From Paragonimus westermani (taxonomy: Eukaryota; Platyhelminthes; Trematoda; Plagiorchiida; Troglotrematidae): a DNA stretch of 64,000 nt. Where the stretch lies: contig QNGE01001332.1 of the NCBI GenBank assembly GCA_008508345.1, positions 62,001 through 126,000 on the forward strand. Reading direction: 5' to 3'. The notes under the pieces were generated by a model, which saw only the letters and a list, made by a program, of their open reading frames with translations, was not told where the DNA came from and searched no databases. Positions within the stretch are counted from its first letter, which is position 1, and every line of letters starts with the position of its first letter. The position numbers and the translations under genes were made by a program. This document shows, piece by piece, positions 1 through 12,311 of the stretch.

Positions 1-623
1 CAGTATGTCAAAAATTAACCAGAAATATGCAGGCGAAACTACTATGGAGATCAAAGTAAAATGTGAATAGTTAAGAGGGAACAAGCATCCGTTGTGTGCA
101 GCCATCTGCACGGCTGAATAGGGCCCCATTGATTTTAGTTCATGCTTCGTACAGTAGACAGACAGGAAAACATGCATCCACAACAAACAAACGGAGTGCA
201 TTCGATGTCTGTTAGAGGAGCTACACTATCCTTGGTCACTATATTGTAATGTTGGTCTTTCATTTCTGTACCATCAAAATTTAATCGAGATAAAAGTAAG
301 ATGTACAAAACAGGAATACGGTATCGATGGGATTACTGTAAAAGTATGAGGATTGGAACATAAAGTTAGATGTTTGTAAAAATTCGTGCGTTAAAAACTG
401 TTGACAGGTTAATACAAATGTTCGTCAGAGGGCGAACTAGATAAGTTTTTCAAATTAATGCAAGCAACGTGTTGCAGTCTTCTAGAGATATATTTTATTT
501 CACAACTGACCATCAAAACAATGATTGGGGATTTTGGGTTTATATGGACATTTATACGATGTGACACTTAAAGAGATTAGTCGAGAAGTAATCAAAAGTA
601 AGACTGAACTGTTTGGTCCGAGC
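1..623. other. non-coding, downstream of the EPS8-like terminal exon
   Basis: No open frame with recognisable protein similarity, RNA gene or repeat is visible here. For the minus-strand EPS8-like gene this would be the 3' UTR and downstream flank. I see no convincing AATAAA polyadenylation signal close behind the stop codon, so the transcript end is not located. Confidence 0.4.
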
Positions 624-1301
624 TTAAATCCGTGCGGCCTTCGGTTTATACTTGGTGTCCAAGACAATGGTTGGGTCGTAAGGTGATGGGGAATGAGGGT
701 GGCTGTACTTCAGTAACCTGGACGATGGTAGTGGGATGTGACCAAAACGAGAAGTTGCTTCAAAATCGTCCATTCTGCCTGTACTGATCTTGTATGGCCA
801 GACAAACTCACTACTCATCGGAGATTGTTGGTAAGGAAACGATCCGGAGGTGCGATGTTCATCTCTGACATGATCACTTCTCCCAGGCAACTGATACTGT
901 TCATCGTGGGATTTCGAACGATACGGTAGCAACAGTACTGGAGATCCCTGGCCTTGTATCCCACCCATCTGTTGTATTGGCAAATACACCATCACTGTTG
1001 AGCCATCAGACGGGATTGTGGCTGTTTTTATCGGATAGGATATTTCTACAGGCGTATATGCCACATTCATATACGAGCCCATAGGCTGACTTCGCGAGTT
1101 GCTATGCTTTTCCAAGAGAGCACCACCGGGAGATGGAAAAAAACTCGTGTCTCCACGGCGCGTTGACTTCTTCGGTATTCTTTCTTTCTGGTACATGTGT
1201 GGCTTCAGAGTAAATGGTCTGAGTTTCAATTTCGGGACTTCACCGCGATCTCCGGAATAGTTCTCCACTTTCCAACAATCATCCTTTGTGCTATCAAGTA
1301 T
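624..1301 (-). CDS. EPS8-like protein, last coding exon (second half of SH3 domain plus disordered C-terminal tail)
   Basis: EPS8 proteins are cytoplasmic adaptors that couple receptor signalling to actin through an N-terminal PTB domain, a middle region and an SH3 domain. The exon opens after a pyrimidine-rich stretch ending in TAG (complement of 1302-1304) and reads in phase 0 for 225 codons to a stop at 624-626. Its first residues, ILDSTKDDCWKVENYSGD followed by RGEVP, align with the EPS8 SH3 half carrying the WWKV...SGDSGFVP signature; the first tryptophan is a cysteine here. The rest (about residues 35-225) is rich in Ser, Pro, Tyr and Arg, looks disordered, and contains no second domain I recognise. 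The first half of the SH3 domain must lie in an upstream exon that I could not find. It belongs with the two exons at 40.7-42.9 kb by shared family and strand. The join is inferred, not seen. Confidence 0.7.
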   Translation of the reverse strand: MLDSTKDDCWKVENYSGDRGEVPKLKLRPFTLKPHMYQKERIPKKSTRRGDTSFFPSPGGALLEKHSNSRSQPMGSYMNVAYTPVEISYPIKTATIPSDGSTVMVYLPIQQMGGIQGQGSPVLLLPYRSKSHDEQYQLPGRSDHVRDEHRTSGSFPYQQSPMSSEFVWPYKISTGRMDDFEATSRFGHIPLPSSRLLKYSHPHSPSPYDPTIVLDTKYKPKAARI

Positions 1302-4300
1302 CTATAAAAATGACAGAATAATGGTGGAATTGGGTTTCAGCCATTTACTTGGAAAGCTCACAAATGTTTTCAATAAGTCATTAAAACGAACTACCTGATT
1401 TTAGATAGTACACTGAAATTTTGCTCAGTCCGATCAACCTATGTATTTACACAAGGCAAAGTTTACTCAGCCCTAGGCTATACGACATAGTCGTTCTTCG
1501 GCTGTATTCATCGTGAACGAGTCCGCGCAATAGAACAACCATAAAATTTCCAGTGACAAACAAATAGTATGCAGTGGCTGACAGCCGTCTGGATTAAGGA
1601 ACACCCTTCAAGGCAGAAACACTCAGTATTAAAGAATGCGACTAATTAGCAATGTGGACGATATGAATTTGCCAAATTAGCAAGCTACACATGTAGACAG
1701 CAAATTTCCCAAATGAGCTGATACTGGTTCTATTTATTTGTATTTAAATAAGTTTATATACTTCAACTGAGCATTTATGATACACACATTATGGACCAAG
1801 ACCGTTATTGATAAAAGGATTGTTCACTGACGGAAAGGAATCAGGTTAGGTGTGTTTTAATTCAAATAATATTACTCATTTGTACACTTTAACGATCCTC
1901 GTGCAAAATAACTGTCAATATGCGCAGAACACGATTTTGTGATCGGGCATTTTCTAATCCCCTCACTTGTATGACTATTCTACCAGCAGCCTCTTTCTAC
2001 GTCCTTATAAGTAGTACAGTACGACTGTCCACTTCCACCACACAACATACAACAAGATTACACTTCAATTTGGTGTAAATTGTTGCGAAATGGAACAATC
2101 TCGAATGCGATTACTCATGCCGATTTGTACCTTAGTTTGTACAGGCTTCTTCACGCGCTTAATCTTTTCGCGGATCCCCTACAAGGCATACAATGTTCAT
2201 ACCAATGAGCGAGATTAGACACAGTAACATCCTGAAGTTTTCTCAAGTTGATTGAAATTCAGCCGATCCCCGAGAAGTTGCTTGAACTGCAGTCTGCTGT
2301 TGCGACAAAAGATGATACCTTTAGAGTGATCCAACATCAAAATCAACTATTGGATCATTCGATCACAGGTAGGGTGTAAAGGCGCAGTACTGAGTTGATA
2401 CTAAGCATATCTATCATGGATGTCATATGTCCGGAATTCCATGTTAGGCTCCCGAGGCTACTAACCCGATTTAACGTCTAACAATTAACCATGGCAATCT
2501 GGAGTGAGCAACTTCCGTTGTGTGACCTATAGTTTAATGAGAGCTGAATTGCATAAAAAAAGAACAGAAATTTTTTCGCAGACCAATTCAAAGTGGAAAA
2601 TTTTCCGTAACCCGCAACGAGTTCAAATAACAAGATTTTTATCCTCTCACAAAGTATAAAAGATTTCATGGCGATTAACAGTTACGATTTCTTGATGCCG
2701 GAGAAGGGGGCAATTTAGTTGGGCCACTACTACAGCTATCTGAAGTTCAGTCTTTTATATGTGGTAAAGCTAATTATATATCACTTGTTAGCAGAAATTG
2801 CGAAATCGGTGCTTTGACCGACGAAGCTTGGCACAGTGCTATTGTTGACTGTGGTTGGTAGGCGGTGATTCATATCCAAAGTGGATATGGGCACCTTTCA
2901 CGCTTTCTCCGACTACTGTGCTGTTCCATGAAAAGTTCATACGGGGTGACGCACCCACTCAGTAAGCAATAATGACATCTTCCTGTCGGAATTGTGAGTG
3001 GTCCGTTGAAAGATGCTCCCGTACATCCAAATACAAACAATCAAGATTGAAAACTTTATAAAACTTTCGAAGTGGCTTGCACTTACGCAACATTCCAATT
3101 TAAGGCTTGTCGATAACTATCTCTTACAATATTGCGGCACTATTCATAGCAGTAAATAGGAAACTGAAAGATTTTCAGTAGGACGATCACTACGTTGCTG
3201 TCACCCCCGACAAATTGACGGACTGAAACGGGAACACACGACGGTTTGACCCGAGTCGAGTGAGTTGCCACAGAGTGCATGACAGTCTATGGAAAAGTGA
3301 CGTCCTTGATAAGTGACTGTTTTGTGATTATTCTGTGTCCATAGCTAAAATGTGCAGGTTTGTATCCAAATGACTTCATGCCTTTTCTTATGTCAAAGTG
3401 TGGCACTGAAATTATCCAAACCGTAAGCCGCACACATTTTAAGCAGTCGCTCATCTTTACCAGTGCGTTGCGCTCGATCACCAAACATTCGATTTAGCCG
3501 CTTCTCTTATGATAAAAGACGACTGAGTTTGCAGCGAATCAAGAAAATATCATTAATCTGAGGATCCAAACGACAATCAGTATTTATTCCCATGCTCATT
3601 GTGCACTTACGTTTACCTGTTCGTTTATTACGGGAGACGTCCACACAAACTCGATGTCATTCCACTACACATTGTGCACTGCTTTACACACAGCGAATTG
3701 TACGCTTTTCTGAATAGTATTTTAGTCACCTGTTTGGTTGAATGATTTTGTCTGAACTGTTGACAGAATCGTTTGTTTGCAACAAACTAGAATGCTGTTT
3801 TGCAAATCAGTTGGGTTTTCTCAGGACTTCCACTCCGGCGGTTTTTTCTGCGTTCTTTTTTGTCCGCTTTGTTTAGAAACTGATTGTCATATTTGGTCTG
3901 AGAGTAGATTACGGTCGATTGCTTTTCGTTTTTCTAACTAATTTAAACTTGGGACAGTGTTCTTCAAGGTAACTTGCTGAGCTACTTCTCTGGTGGTGTG
4001 GACGTTAAAATCACCAAAACCCGTCAGCTGTGCTGGTTTTAGAAAATGACTATCACCTCAAGGTGGGGGAGAGGTAGAAAACCAGGGGGAAAGTAGAACG
4101 GGAGATCTACAATGATCGGTTAACGTAACTGTATTAAGAACGATAACGTCTGACACTTCTCGGTCGTCTTTGTGGCAGAAGGGTTGATTAGTTGAAAATT
4201 ACTCAGTATTTCGCTTAAAAGGGCTACCTGGTGAGCAACAGGAGATAGGGTTTCCCTGGAGTATACTGCCTAGAATTAACAGCTCAGCAATCGGATTAAG

Positions 4301-6377
4301 CTGACACTGAGGGGTCTGTCTAGCTAGAAGAGACAATCAGAAGGACACTGGTGTTTTACTCTGATTACTGCTACACGCAGTAGTTATATTCAGAGCTACA
4401 GTAGACATTTGAAAGATGCCAAAGAACTTTTGACTGTACTGCGGTACACGTTGGAGGTCAAAATGAAACGCTGGGTGTGCTTTAATTCCTAATTCTTTAT
4501 TGGGAAAATACCAGTGCCACAACTACACAAATAGTTATGCTGTATACTGACAACGTTGGACTTTGCTACCTAAGTATCACTACACATTCAACAGCAACTG
4601 CATGAATGAAAGCACTTTTTATTGACTCTCCTTGATCCGTGTGATCCGGTCGTATTTGACTGAGCGGAACTAATTGATATGATAGACCTTTGGACAAATG
4701 CAGCTCGCGAGAATCACCATCATTTCCCAGCAATAGGATCGGACAGACAGGGAATTTGCTATAGCCAAACACTCAAAACAAGATACGTTTTTTTGCACGG
4801 CTGACAAGATTCCAAACCTGTTATCGGTTGTACAGGATTAGTTCTTTGTTGGAATTTTCTACATAGAGAAAATATGCGCATTTTCAACGCTCGCATCCAC
4901 ATTCCGATCTTTCTGACGCTGAAAGTAACTATTGTTTTCAACAAGTGGATGATTCTGAATGCATGCTATATTAATGATTACTGCCCCTGAGTACTATGCA
5001 CCGAACGTCTTGTTTCTAGAGTTTCTTGGACTAATGTCGCTTGTTGACTCAACCTGTTTGGTCGAGGCATTGTCGGCTTCTGATTCATGAGGTATATTCC
5101 TGTTTGCTGTCAGGGCATATCATACCAAATTGTTCACTCATAGCAGTGTGCTTATTTTGTCTCACTGTTTTTTCCACCCAAATGGATACTCCTGGCCCCC
5201 GTCTGTATGGTGTCACACAGAGATCTTTTCAATCACACAATATATACAATCCGATAAACCAGGTTATTTGGCCTTTTCTCATAGATGGCAGATCTGGGCT
5301 ACGCCAAGTCACTAAGCTGCTGATTGTCCGCTTGCGTGGACCTGTGAAGCATTCGGCTTTTCGGCTTACGGTTTAAGAGTTGGCTAACATGCTCCACCAA
5401 GGCCACATACTAATGTCTTAATTCACTAAAAGTATTTATCAGCTGAAAAGGGGGCTTCTTCGTACTTGTTTCACTGGATGTGCGGTGGATCACTCATACC
5501 AACAGTAAGGTATAGTCTCAGTAACATCATCTGGCTGTCAAAAGTTAATCAATTTTTAGAGTCCTGCAATCAGTAGTTCAATTTCTTAGAGATTAGTACA
5601 GTGTAGCCTGGATGCGCCTCTTCTGAAGTTGCGAGCTTGAAATTCTTCGCTGTCAAATCATAGCCCACACTTAATAAGTTGCACCAATTCAACGTGCGAA
5701 TGTTTTTTTCATGACAAGAATTTTAATTGTTGCATATGTTCAGTGGAAACAGGCCTTATTACTCCCTGGGCGAATTTTCCAAGTTTCGGAGATAAGAAAT
5801 GATTGCTATCGCTTCTGATTCATCCTGCTGCCACATTTCGGTAAGTGATATTTTTGGTCAGCAAACACACTGGCGATCACATCTTTCTTCAGGTTCGATC
5901 AATATGTTCTCTGTTTCACTAGATTATACGTTTTAGCGCATCCGGCAAATACTACTTCATGACAATATGCTACTAGTACTCACTTCATGTATCTCAGAAT
6001 AATCATCAAACAGAGGTTGCCAGTATCCCTCCGCCACGTTAGTACAGCAACATTGGTGAGACCAACTTTGCTCTGTCGAGAAGTAATCGTTTTCAGCTCT
6101 CTGTCGTTAGAAATCTTTGGAATCGTTTTGCCTCTTGCTCAAGTGTCAGTCACTTTCCAGAGGACCTTGTCCTTAAAGCTTTGAATGGGCTGGTACGTGA
6201 TGATTTCATCCGTTTGTTAGGCAGTTTTTCTTAATCAACGCATCGGTAAGTTCTTCTTCAGTTACTAGCTCAAGACATGTGATTGCGTTACTAAAGCTGC
6301 AACAACCATTGGGATTACCTACCACTGGAGTCCTCTATAATCATGACCACTTCTAAAGTTTTACGGTTTGTGACGGT

Positions 6378-6462
6378 ATGGGGCCGTTAGTCTAATGGAT
6401 ACCACCTCCACCATCACTACCTACCTAGCTCAGAATATGACTTTCAGTCACGGTTTTCAAAC
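6378..6462 (+). repeat. degenerate tRNA-like (pol III promoter-like) stretch
   Basis: The sequence TTAGTCTAATGGATA at about 6387-6401 resembles a tRNA D-arm/A box. About 50 bases on, CGGTTTTCAAAC resembles a decayed B box. The stretch does not fold into a complete cloverleaf, so a tRNA-derived SINE remnant is more likely than a tRNA gene. Other tRNA-like remnants in this window make that plausible. Confidence 0.25.
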
Positions 6463-7978
6463 AGTTGGATGCCTTTGTTTCACCAAATTTAGGACTCTGC
6501 TGTCATAAGAGTTGTTTCCGAACGTGTGCACGAGTGTTGTCCGACTACCATAGCCACTGGCATCAATCGGCAAAGTTAGTTTACTTTGCTCCCAACAGCT
6601 ACAATTACAGCTGGTTCTCGTTCATTTTCATTTGCTCTCTGAGTACCTTCTGTCAATTTGCATTCCCTGTTCATTCAAAGAAATACGTGTACTACTGAGT
6701 TTACGGACGGAACACACTTACAAACCGATTTTAGCGTCCCGCTTGATCCGAAATTTTCTCAGTGTCTAGTTGGAAGTTGGAAACAAGATCCTTCTGACTG
6801 TCAGTATTTTCACTAGCAGTAGTGGGTCTTCATCTTGTTCAAAGATCTACCTTGTTAACACCTCAATGACCTTCCAAGCTGTGCCTTACCAGCACTAAGT
6901 CGAATTTCCCTTCTCTGAATTCGCCTTAATGTAGCACCTAAGTGTGATTAAACGCAGCTTATGAATCACCATATGCCATTCTTTTAGTCCTTAGTGTCAT
7001 TCCACTTCCTGGTCGGTGTAAAAATGCGAACGACGCACCGAGTGAGTCAAACAATTTCCGTTTGAGTCCATAATGGTTTCTAGCCACCACGAATAAAATC
7101 TTCTCATGAATAGTTGGTTTGATTAGCATCTGTCTGTCTCCAGAGAGTAAATCTAACACGCGAAAAGACTGGTCTGTTTCAGCCTGTCAGCGGTATTGGT
7201 ACAGCTGCGTTCTGTGTTGTCTTGTTCAGTCTCTCGTCATGTGCCCGTAGAAATAGTTCCCATTTGAATTCTTCATCATCAGGATCGGCAAGTTGCAAAG
7301 AATGGTGACTTCCTCAATCGTACGTACACTCACTATGTTGTCTATCCGTCTCCTTTTCTTTAAGACACCGGCATATTGCGGGATCTGCGCTGCAGGACTG
7401 TTACCATTGTTTCCAGTGCAAGTGTAATTAGTTTGCAACAGTCTTATGAACCATCATCACTATTGAGTAACTCAGCGTATTTCTCACTAGTGAACTCGGG
7501 TTAAGCAGAGGTACAAGTTGAGACTTCAGACAAACGCATCTGGTTGCGTTGATCCTATTTATGTCCTGTGATTGTCAGGAAGCATTAATTGGGCAAGGGG
7601 CGCCTGAGCTTCAAGTCCATTACTGCGTCTGTAACAGCCAGAAAACCCGTATCAAAGTTAATCCGTCTGGACTGTGGAGATACAGTGGGATGACGCTTGA
7701 TGATTCGGCTATGATTCAGCAGCACGCTTTCCTTTCTACAGACAGTTAGCAGATCATAGCATTCAACCGTTCTGAACCTCATGGATTTCAGTTTTACACC
7801 TTTTTTTAACCCCTTATGAGCAATCGACGAAGCCTCGTTTAATCCCCTCGTCAATCTTAACACGTGTCTCTGTAGGATGTTTTTTTCAATTGTCCCTGTG
7901 AATAACGGATCTGCGCAACACAAATGACAATTAGTCACAGCTGTCGTATTCCCACAGATTTCTCAGTTAGCCTCTTTC

Positions 7979-8040
7979 AAAAAGAAGCACCAGACAAGAG
8001 ATTCACTCTTTTTAGAGTTTGTCAGTGCTTCTTTTCGCAA
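7979..8040 (+). repeat. decayed hammerhead-ribozyme repeat (relative of the 39.6 kb copy)
   Basis: Two arms, AAAGAAGCAC at 7981-7990 and its exact complement GTGCTTCTTT at 8025-8034, enclose an inner hairpin ACTCT-TTTT-AGAGT and a GTC just before the right arm. This is the layout of the intact hammerhead at 39.6 kb: stem I arms, stem II hairpin, then GTC at the cleavage position. The sequence after it (AGTGCTTCTTTTCG) is shared as well. The catalytic boxes CUGAUGA and GAAA are lost, so it should be inactive. Confidence 0.4.
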
Positions 8041-8836
8041 GAAGCCGACTGGAGAACATATGGGGATGCGACAGCTACGACAAGCTTTGGGTGGTGTTCA
8101 ATTTATGTGAAAACCGAAATCTCTTACTACCTAACTGTATTCAAAATATCAATCGTCAGGTCCTATTTTTTAACCTCTCGGACAACCGAGGGGGGGGGAC
8201 GTTCCGTCGGTTACTTCCTACGTTCGCCACATTTTACTCATATTTCCTGTTTGTTGCTTTCTAGGATGTTACTTACAGTCCAGATGCATATACTTCCAGC
8301 TTTTCCAACACTGTGTGCATTTCCTGCATTTTTTTCGCTTTTGAATTTCAGTTAGCGTCTATCGGATCCACGGATCCGGCTTCCAACATTCGGGACATTT
8401 TTGAGAACTCATTCGTCCGGTGTAGCAGGAAACATGCACTTTGTCGAGAATGACCATCACCAGACTGCTTTCGACCTGCTATCCCCTGCGTTCTTGATCC
8501 CGTTTAACTGCTGTCATTTCCACGAATTAAGGTAGAGTGGGGGCACACATAGAAGGATCCAAGTGCACACACCGGACAATCCTGAATCACTGCATTGTTT
8601 CCTGACTGCCTGGACAGCCTTCGAATACAGTCAGCACTATCTAAGATGCAGCGATCTACTCCAGGTTTACAGGGAATCTTTGCTCTACATTCAATGCTGC
8701 CTTTAATCTGTCTTGTCAGTTTCCGAACGGCAGCCAGACATCTACGGACAACCGTAATACTAGACACATTACAATCATATACACTGCTTTACACGGTTAA
8801 CCGTTAAATATTGCAAGCTGACGAGAAACTATGTTG

Positions 8837-9094
8837 TGGAATTCAGCTGATGACGCCTTACTCTCACCTGCAGCTCGGTTGTGTTGTTTGCAAGGTGTAG
8901 GCACCTTGATGCTGAATGTTTGAATATGGACGTAGTCATTTTCAGTAGTTAGGTCCCTTCCCGTCCCCTTCTTTTTCCTTCTCTCTTTCTATATAGGGTT
9001 TGCTGTTTCTTCATGGTTGTGTGGTAGTTAAGCATTAGTGTTAACTACTGATGTATTGCTGTCTATGATGATGATGATGATGGAATTCAGCTGA
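8837..9094 (+). mobile_element. SINE-like retroposon with (ATG)6 tail and 14-bp target-site duplication
   Basis: A 14-base direct repeat, TGGAATTCAGCTGA, occurs at 8837-8850 and again at 9081-9094. It flanks a body of about 230 bases that ends in six ATG units (9065-9082). A direct repeat at both ends plus a simple-sequence tail is the hallmark of target-primed retroposition. A second copy of the body lies on the minus strand at about 18950-19180. The body holds a small hairpin (AAGGTG-TAGG-CACCTT) and shows no long open frame. I see no clear tRNA, 7SL or 5S head, so the promoter type is unknown. Confidence 0.75.
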
Positions 9095-11278
9095 ACTAAT
9101 TGGTTCAGGGTGGCAACAAAGTTTGTATTGGTTTATCATTTTAAGGACTTGGTAATACGCTTGCTATATTGTGTGCGACTTGTAAAAGTTAACTTTCGGG
9201 GTGGTAAAATAGTGGTGTTTCGTTGCTCTGTGACAAAAACAAACCTACCTCAAATACTTCGCCTTGATCTGCGTCCAGTTCTGGTTCTCTGGACTTCATG
9301 TGACGGACAGTAGCAAAACACAAACTGCGTAGAAATGGAGAAATTGAAGTTAGGCTTCAAGTTGGCAAATCTTGTAGTGGTGTTACACGCTGTATTACAA
9401 AATGGCTAGCAGTGTGCAGCGAAAAAAAGAGAAAATGACTGTTGACAATTTTGTGTGTAAGGTGTCATCAGATTATTGTTAAAGGCAAACAGGCATCCGC
9501 CTTACTTCAAACTGAAAAAATCACACAAACATCCTCAGTAGTTGCTCTAATTGTAGTCAGAGCAAACGTGGCTAGAAAACCTGACAGACCTACATAGAAC
9601 TGAATGCCAGATGGAAACACTTAATGAATCATTTGAATAAGTGTACCAATCGTGATCAATCTGAATAAGGTTTTTAACGGTGTCGTAGATAGTGCTTCAA
9701 CAGAGCTTCTAGGGATAACCACGCTTTAATATCAGCCATTTAATCCAGTCTAGGTATGAAACTTCTATCAACCTGAATTCGTAAAAATCCCATTAAGTCG
9801 AACATAGCCAAATTTCGTCTCTGTATGAAAGTTGTTCCGACGTGAATAACTTCATGATGTGCTTTTCACAAAAAAGTGTACCACGTAAATCACTAAGTTC
9901 GATCGTGTAAGCAGATTAAACGGTTCTTCAAAAGATGGTGCGAACAGACCTTATACTGTAACAAATTTTGATGCTAGGTAGCTCCTACACTTAGCCCCGG
10001 CCGAGGTTCGGGGACTGCCAGATTCTGCAACTTGGCCTATATAAAGTGTCTCTTGATGTGGTTCAAGTTCAACAGCACCGCTGCGGAGTTAAACGTATGA
10101 TCCAAAAAGAAACCATGGAAATTTATAACATTGTTTAGAGGCCAGCTTTATAGAGAGAATCTGGGAGCAGAGTTGGTGAATGGCTGGAAAGTTAAAAACA
10201 GAATGATGGCGGATAGTTACTTACAATAATCAGGTGTCATCATTTCGTTTGAGTAGCTCTGTAAGATAGAATTCATAAATATACATATTCTATGAGCAAA
10301 TTCTTTCTCGGAACCAATGTAGGCGGTTTTACGCTGAGTGGTTCGTCTGTCTCGTGGTACATCTTCACAACAACGTTACCAAGAACTCTTACAGGAGTGA
10401 TTATCTTTTAGGAGGTGGTTGACGGGATGATCAGCGGAACAAACTAGGATAAAACCAAGGACCTCGGTAGCAAGACCTTGCCACAGAGGTAAGGTTCGAA
10501 AATTCAATCATGAACCACCAGGAGAACGATAAGAACAAGTCAGCCATTCTAGACCAGTGAACTGGCGGTCAGTAATTTTGTGAAACACGGTTTACCGATA
10601 ATGTGTGAAATGAATTACTCTTTGAAGCTAAGGCAACCGCGCACTGAAGTCAAGTTATCTTAGAGTTTTATGCACACACCTGAGTGACCATGGATAAAAA
10701 CTATCATCCTACGAGTCACTTATGGGAACACTTAGTCTGGAAGGCAGTAATTCGGTAATTTGATGAAACACGCGGTAGATTCGAACGACGGGTGAAACAG
10801 TCTTTTTCAAGACTCGATCAGAAGACTGACAGCAAGTGTGGTGCGGAGGGTAAGTACAGTGGTAGTATCGGAAGACGGGCCAACGAGGAACTGAGTACAG
10901 ACCTGACAAGGGCCTGTCAAGTATTCCATGGGGATAGAACATGTTGGTTCACAGAGCGTATAGTGCTGATCAAGGTTTTGAGTGAGTAGCCATATGAGAC
11001 GTTATGGGAGTCTGCTGCGCTAATTTCACAATCACTATTCAATTCGATTACCAGTACTTATGCAGCCAACGATTAATTCGACGTCGGTACATTATGGGTG
11101 AGATATTAGAGACTGGCGGTACGATCAGCTGAGTAAAACACGTTTCACTTAATAACTTCTAGCAATAGTGGCGGGGTTGCTATGTAAACGCAAGCTATGC
11201 CTTGAAAGCACGTATATTTCAGAGGAAGGCAAAATGGTCGTGACTTCATAGAGCAAAAATTGAGTGCTGTTACAACCC
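9095..11278. other. presumed intron, no recognisable feature
   Basis: I see no recognisable coding region, RNA gene or repeat copy. A short GC-rich hairpin occurs near 9.99-10.02 kb but has no recognisable function. Confidence 0.35.
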
Positions 11279-11718
11279 TTACCGAACCGGACATCTCAGA
11301 GGTATCTGGGATTGTCCACGCCCCTGAAAGACAAACCTAAATGTCTGAACGTCTTGCGTGACAGCTGTTGGATCTGTTGAAGTGCGTCTGGTACGTTTGC
11401 TGTCTGCTTGATATGATGCGGAGCAATAAATTCGCTGGGGCGTGTTTGTTTGTAGAAAACCGATCCCAAATTTGACTTTACTAGTCTCTGCTGCGTGCAG
11501 TAAACGATCACGATGAATTTTGTACCATGACTGCACAAAGTGTTTCCTTTCTTCTTTTCCGAACTTACACTACTTGTCTATTAAAACTTCTCTTTGTGAT
11601 ATTGTTTGAAACTCAACCACCTTTATCTGCGCCCGATTGTTTTTATGAGTTCATTTCCCGTTGATTGGTGGCCATTTATGGACTCGTGTTTGGTTGCTCC
11701 ATTTTGAACGCCTTCCTG
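11279..11718 (-). repeat. unclassified dispersed repeat, copy 1
   Basis: Read on the minus strand, this block matches the plus strand at 27640-28012 over most of its length, with many substitutions and small gaps. Shared stretches include CAACGGGAAAT, ACCAAACACGAGTCC and TGCAGTCATGGTA followed by AAATTCATC. The open frames in the two copies are not conserved, so the similarity is at DNA level. I see no terminal repeats, tail or transposase motif to assign a class. Confidence 0.6.
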
Positions 11719-12143
11719 TTGAATAATTTGTGAATCCCATTAATTCACATACAAGGTGGAATAACACTTATATTAGAATTCTACCAAACAGTACCGTACA
11801 AATTCCAATCCTTCTGAACGCCTTTTCTGACGTTTTTTGGATTTGAAAGATAGTCTCGTTAACCCGACCGTCTGAACAAGCGTTATTGGAGTCACAGATT
11901 GCGCGTTACCCAAGGAATTACCTTAAGTCACCAGGAGCGTTTTAACAATAGAACCCGGAGATAGTTATAACAGGGAAAATGACTTGCACTGATATTTGTG
12001 GTAATCTTTGTTTGCTTTGCAAACTTTAACCGTTGATTAACCGGTATTCATAACTGTGCTTTAGGTTCCCAGTAACTGTTCAACCGTCCTCCAATTTGTA
12101 TGTGTGCTAAGATATGAAGTGCCTAGTGAAGTTAGTAACTTTT
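11719..12143. other. presumed intron, nothing recognised
   Basis: No open frame, RNA gene or repeat copy recognised in this stretch. Confidence 0.3.
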
Positions 12144-12311
12144 AGATAAACAACACGTTAGAAACAAGTTGTAATACCCTAAGTTTCAACCACCTTGAGT
12201 GGCCCTCCTCAGGAGTGTTGTGATTTTGATTGCAACACTCCTGAGGAGAACCACTCAAGGTGGTTGAAATTTAGGGTATTACAACTTGCTCCTAATCTTG
12301 TGTTATCTTCA
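12144..12311. repeat. foldback (long inverted repeat) element
   Basis: The left arm at 12165-12220 and the right arm at 12233-12288 are reverse complements over 56 bases with three mismatches, separated by a 12-base loop. The pairing continues more loosely outward to about 12144 and 12311. A transcript would form one long hairpin. No target-site duplication is obvious and no protein is encoded. A MITE/foldback element or a single-locus inverted duplication are both possible. Confidence 0.8.

Larger units (their letters stand above)
1302..8836. other. presumed intron of the EPS8-like gene, lower part
   Basis: Only short open frames without convincing similarity occur here. Two small items stand out and are listed separately: a tRNA-like stretch near 6.4 kb and a decayed hammerhead-type palindrome near 8.0 kb. 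The missing exon for the first half of the SH3 domain should lie somewhere between 1.3 and 40.7 kb on the minus strand. I did not find it in this part. Confidence 0.4.

Noticed and set aside
8845..8880. CTGATGACGCC at the SINE 5' junction as a hammerhead start
   Set aside because: No GAAA box or stem II follows, and the CTGA belongs to the target-site duplication.
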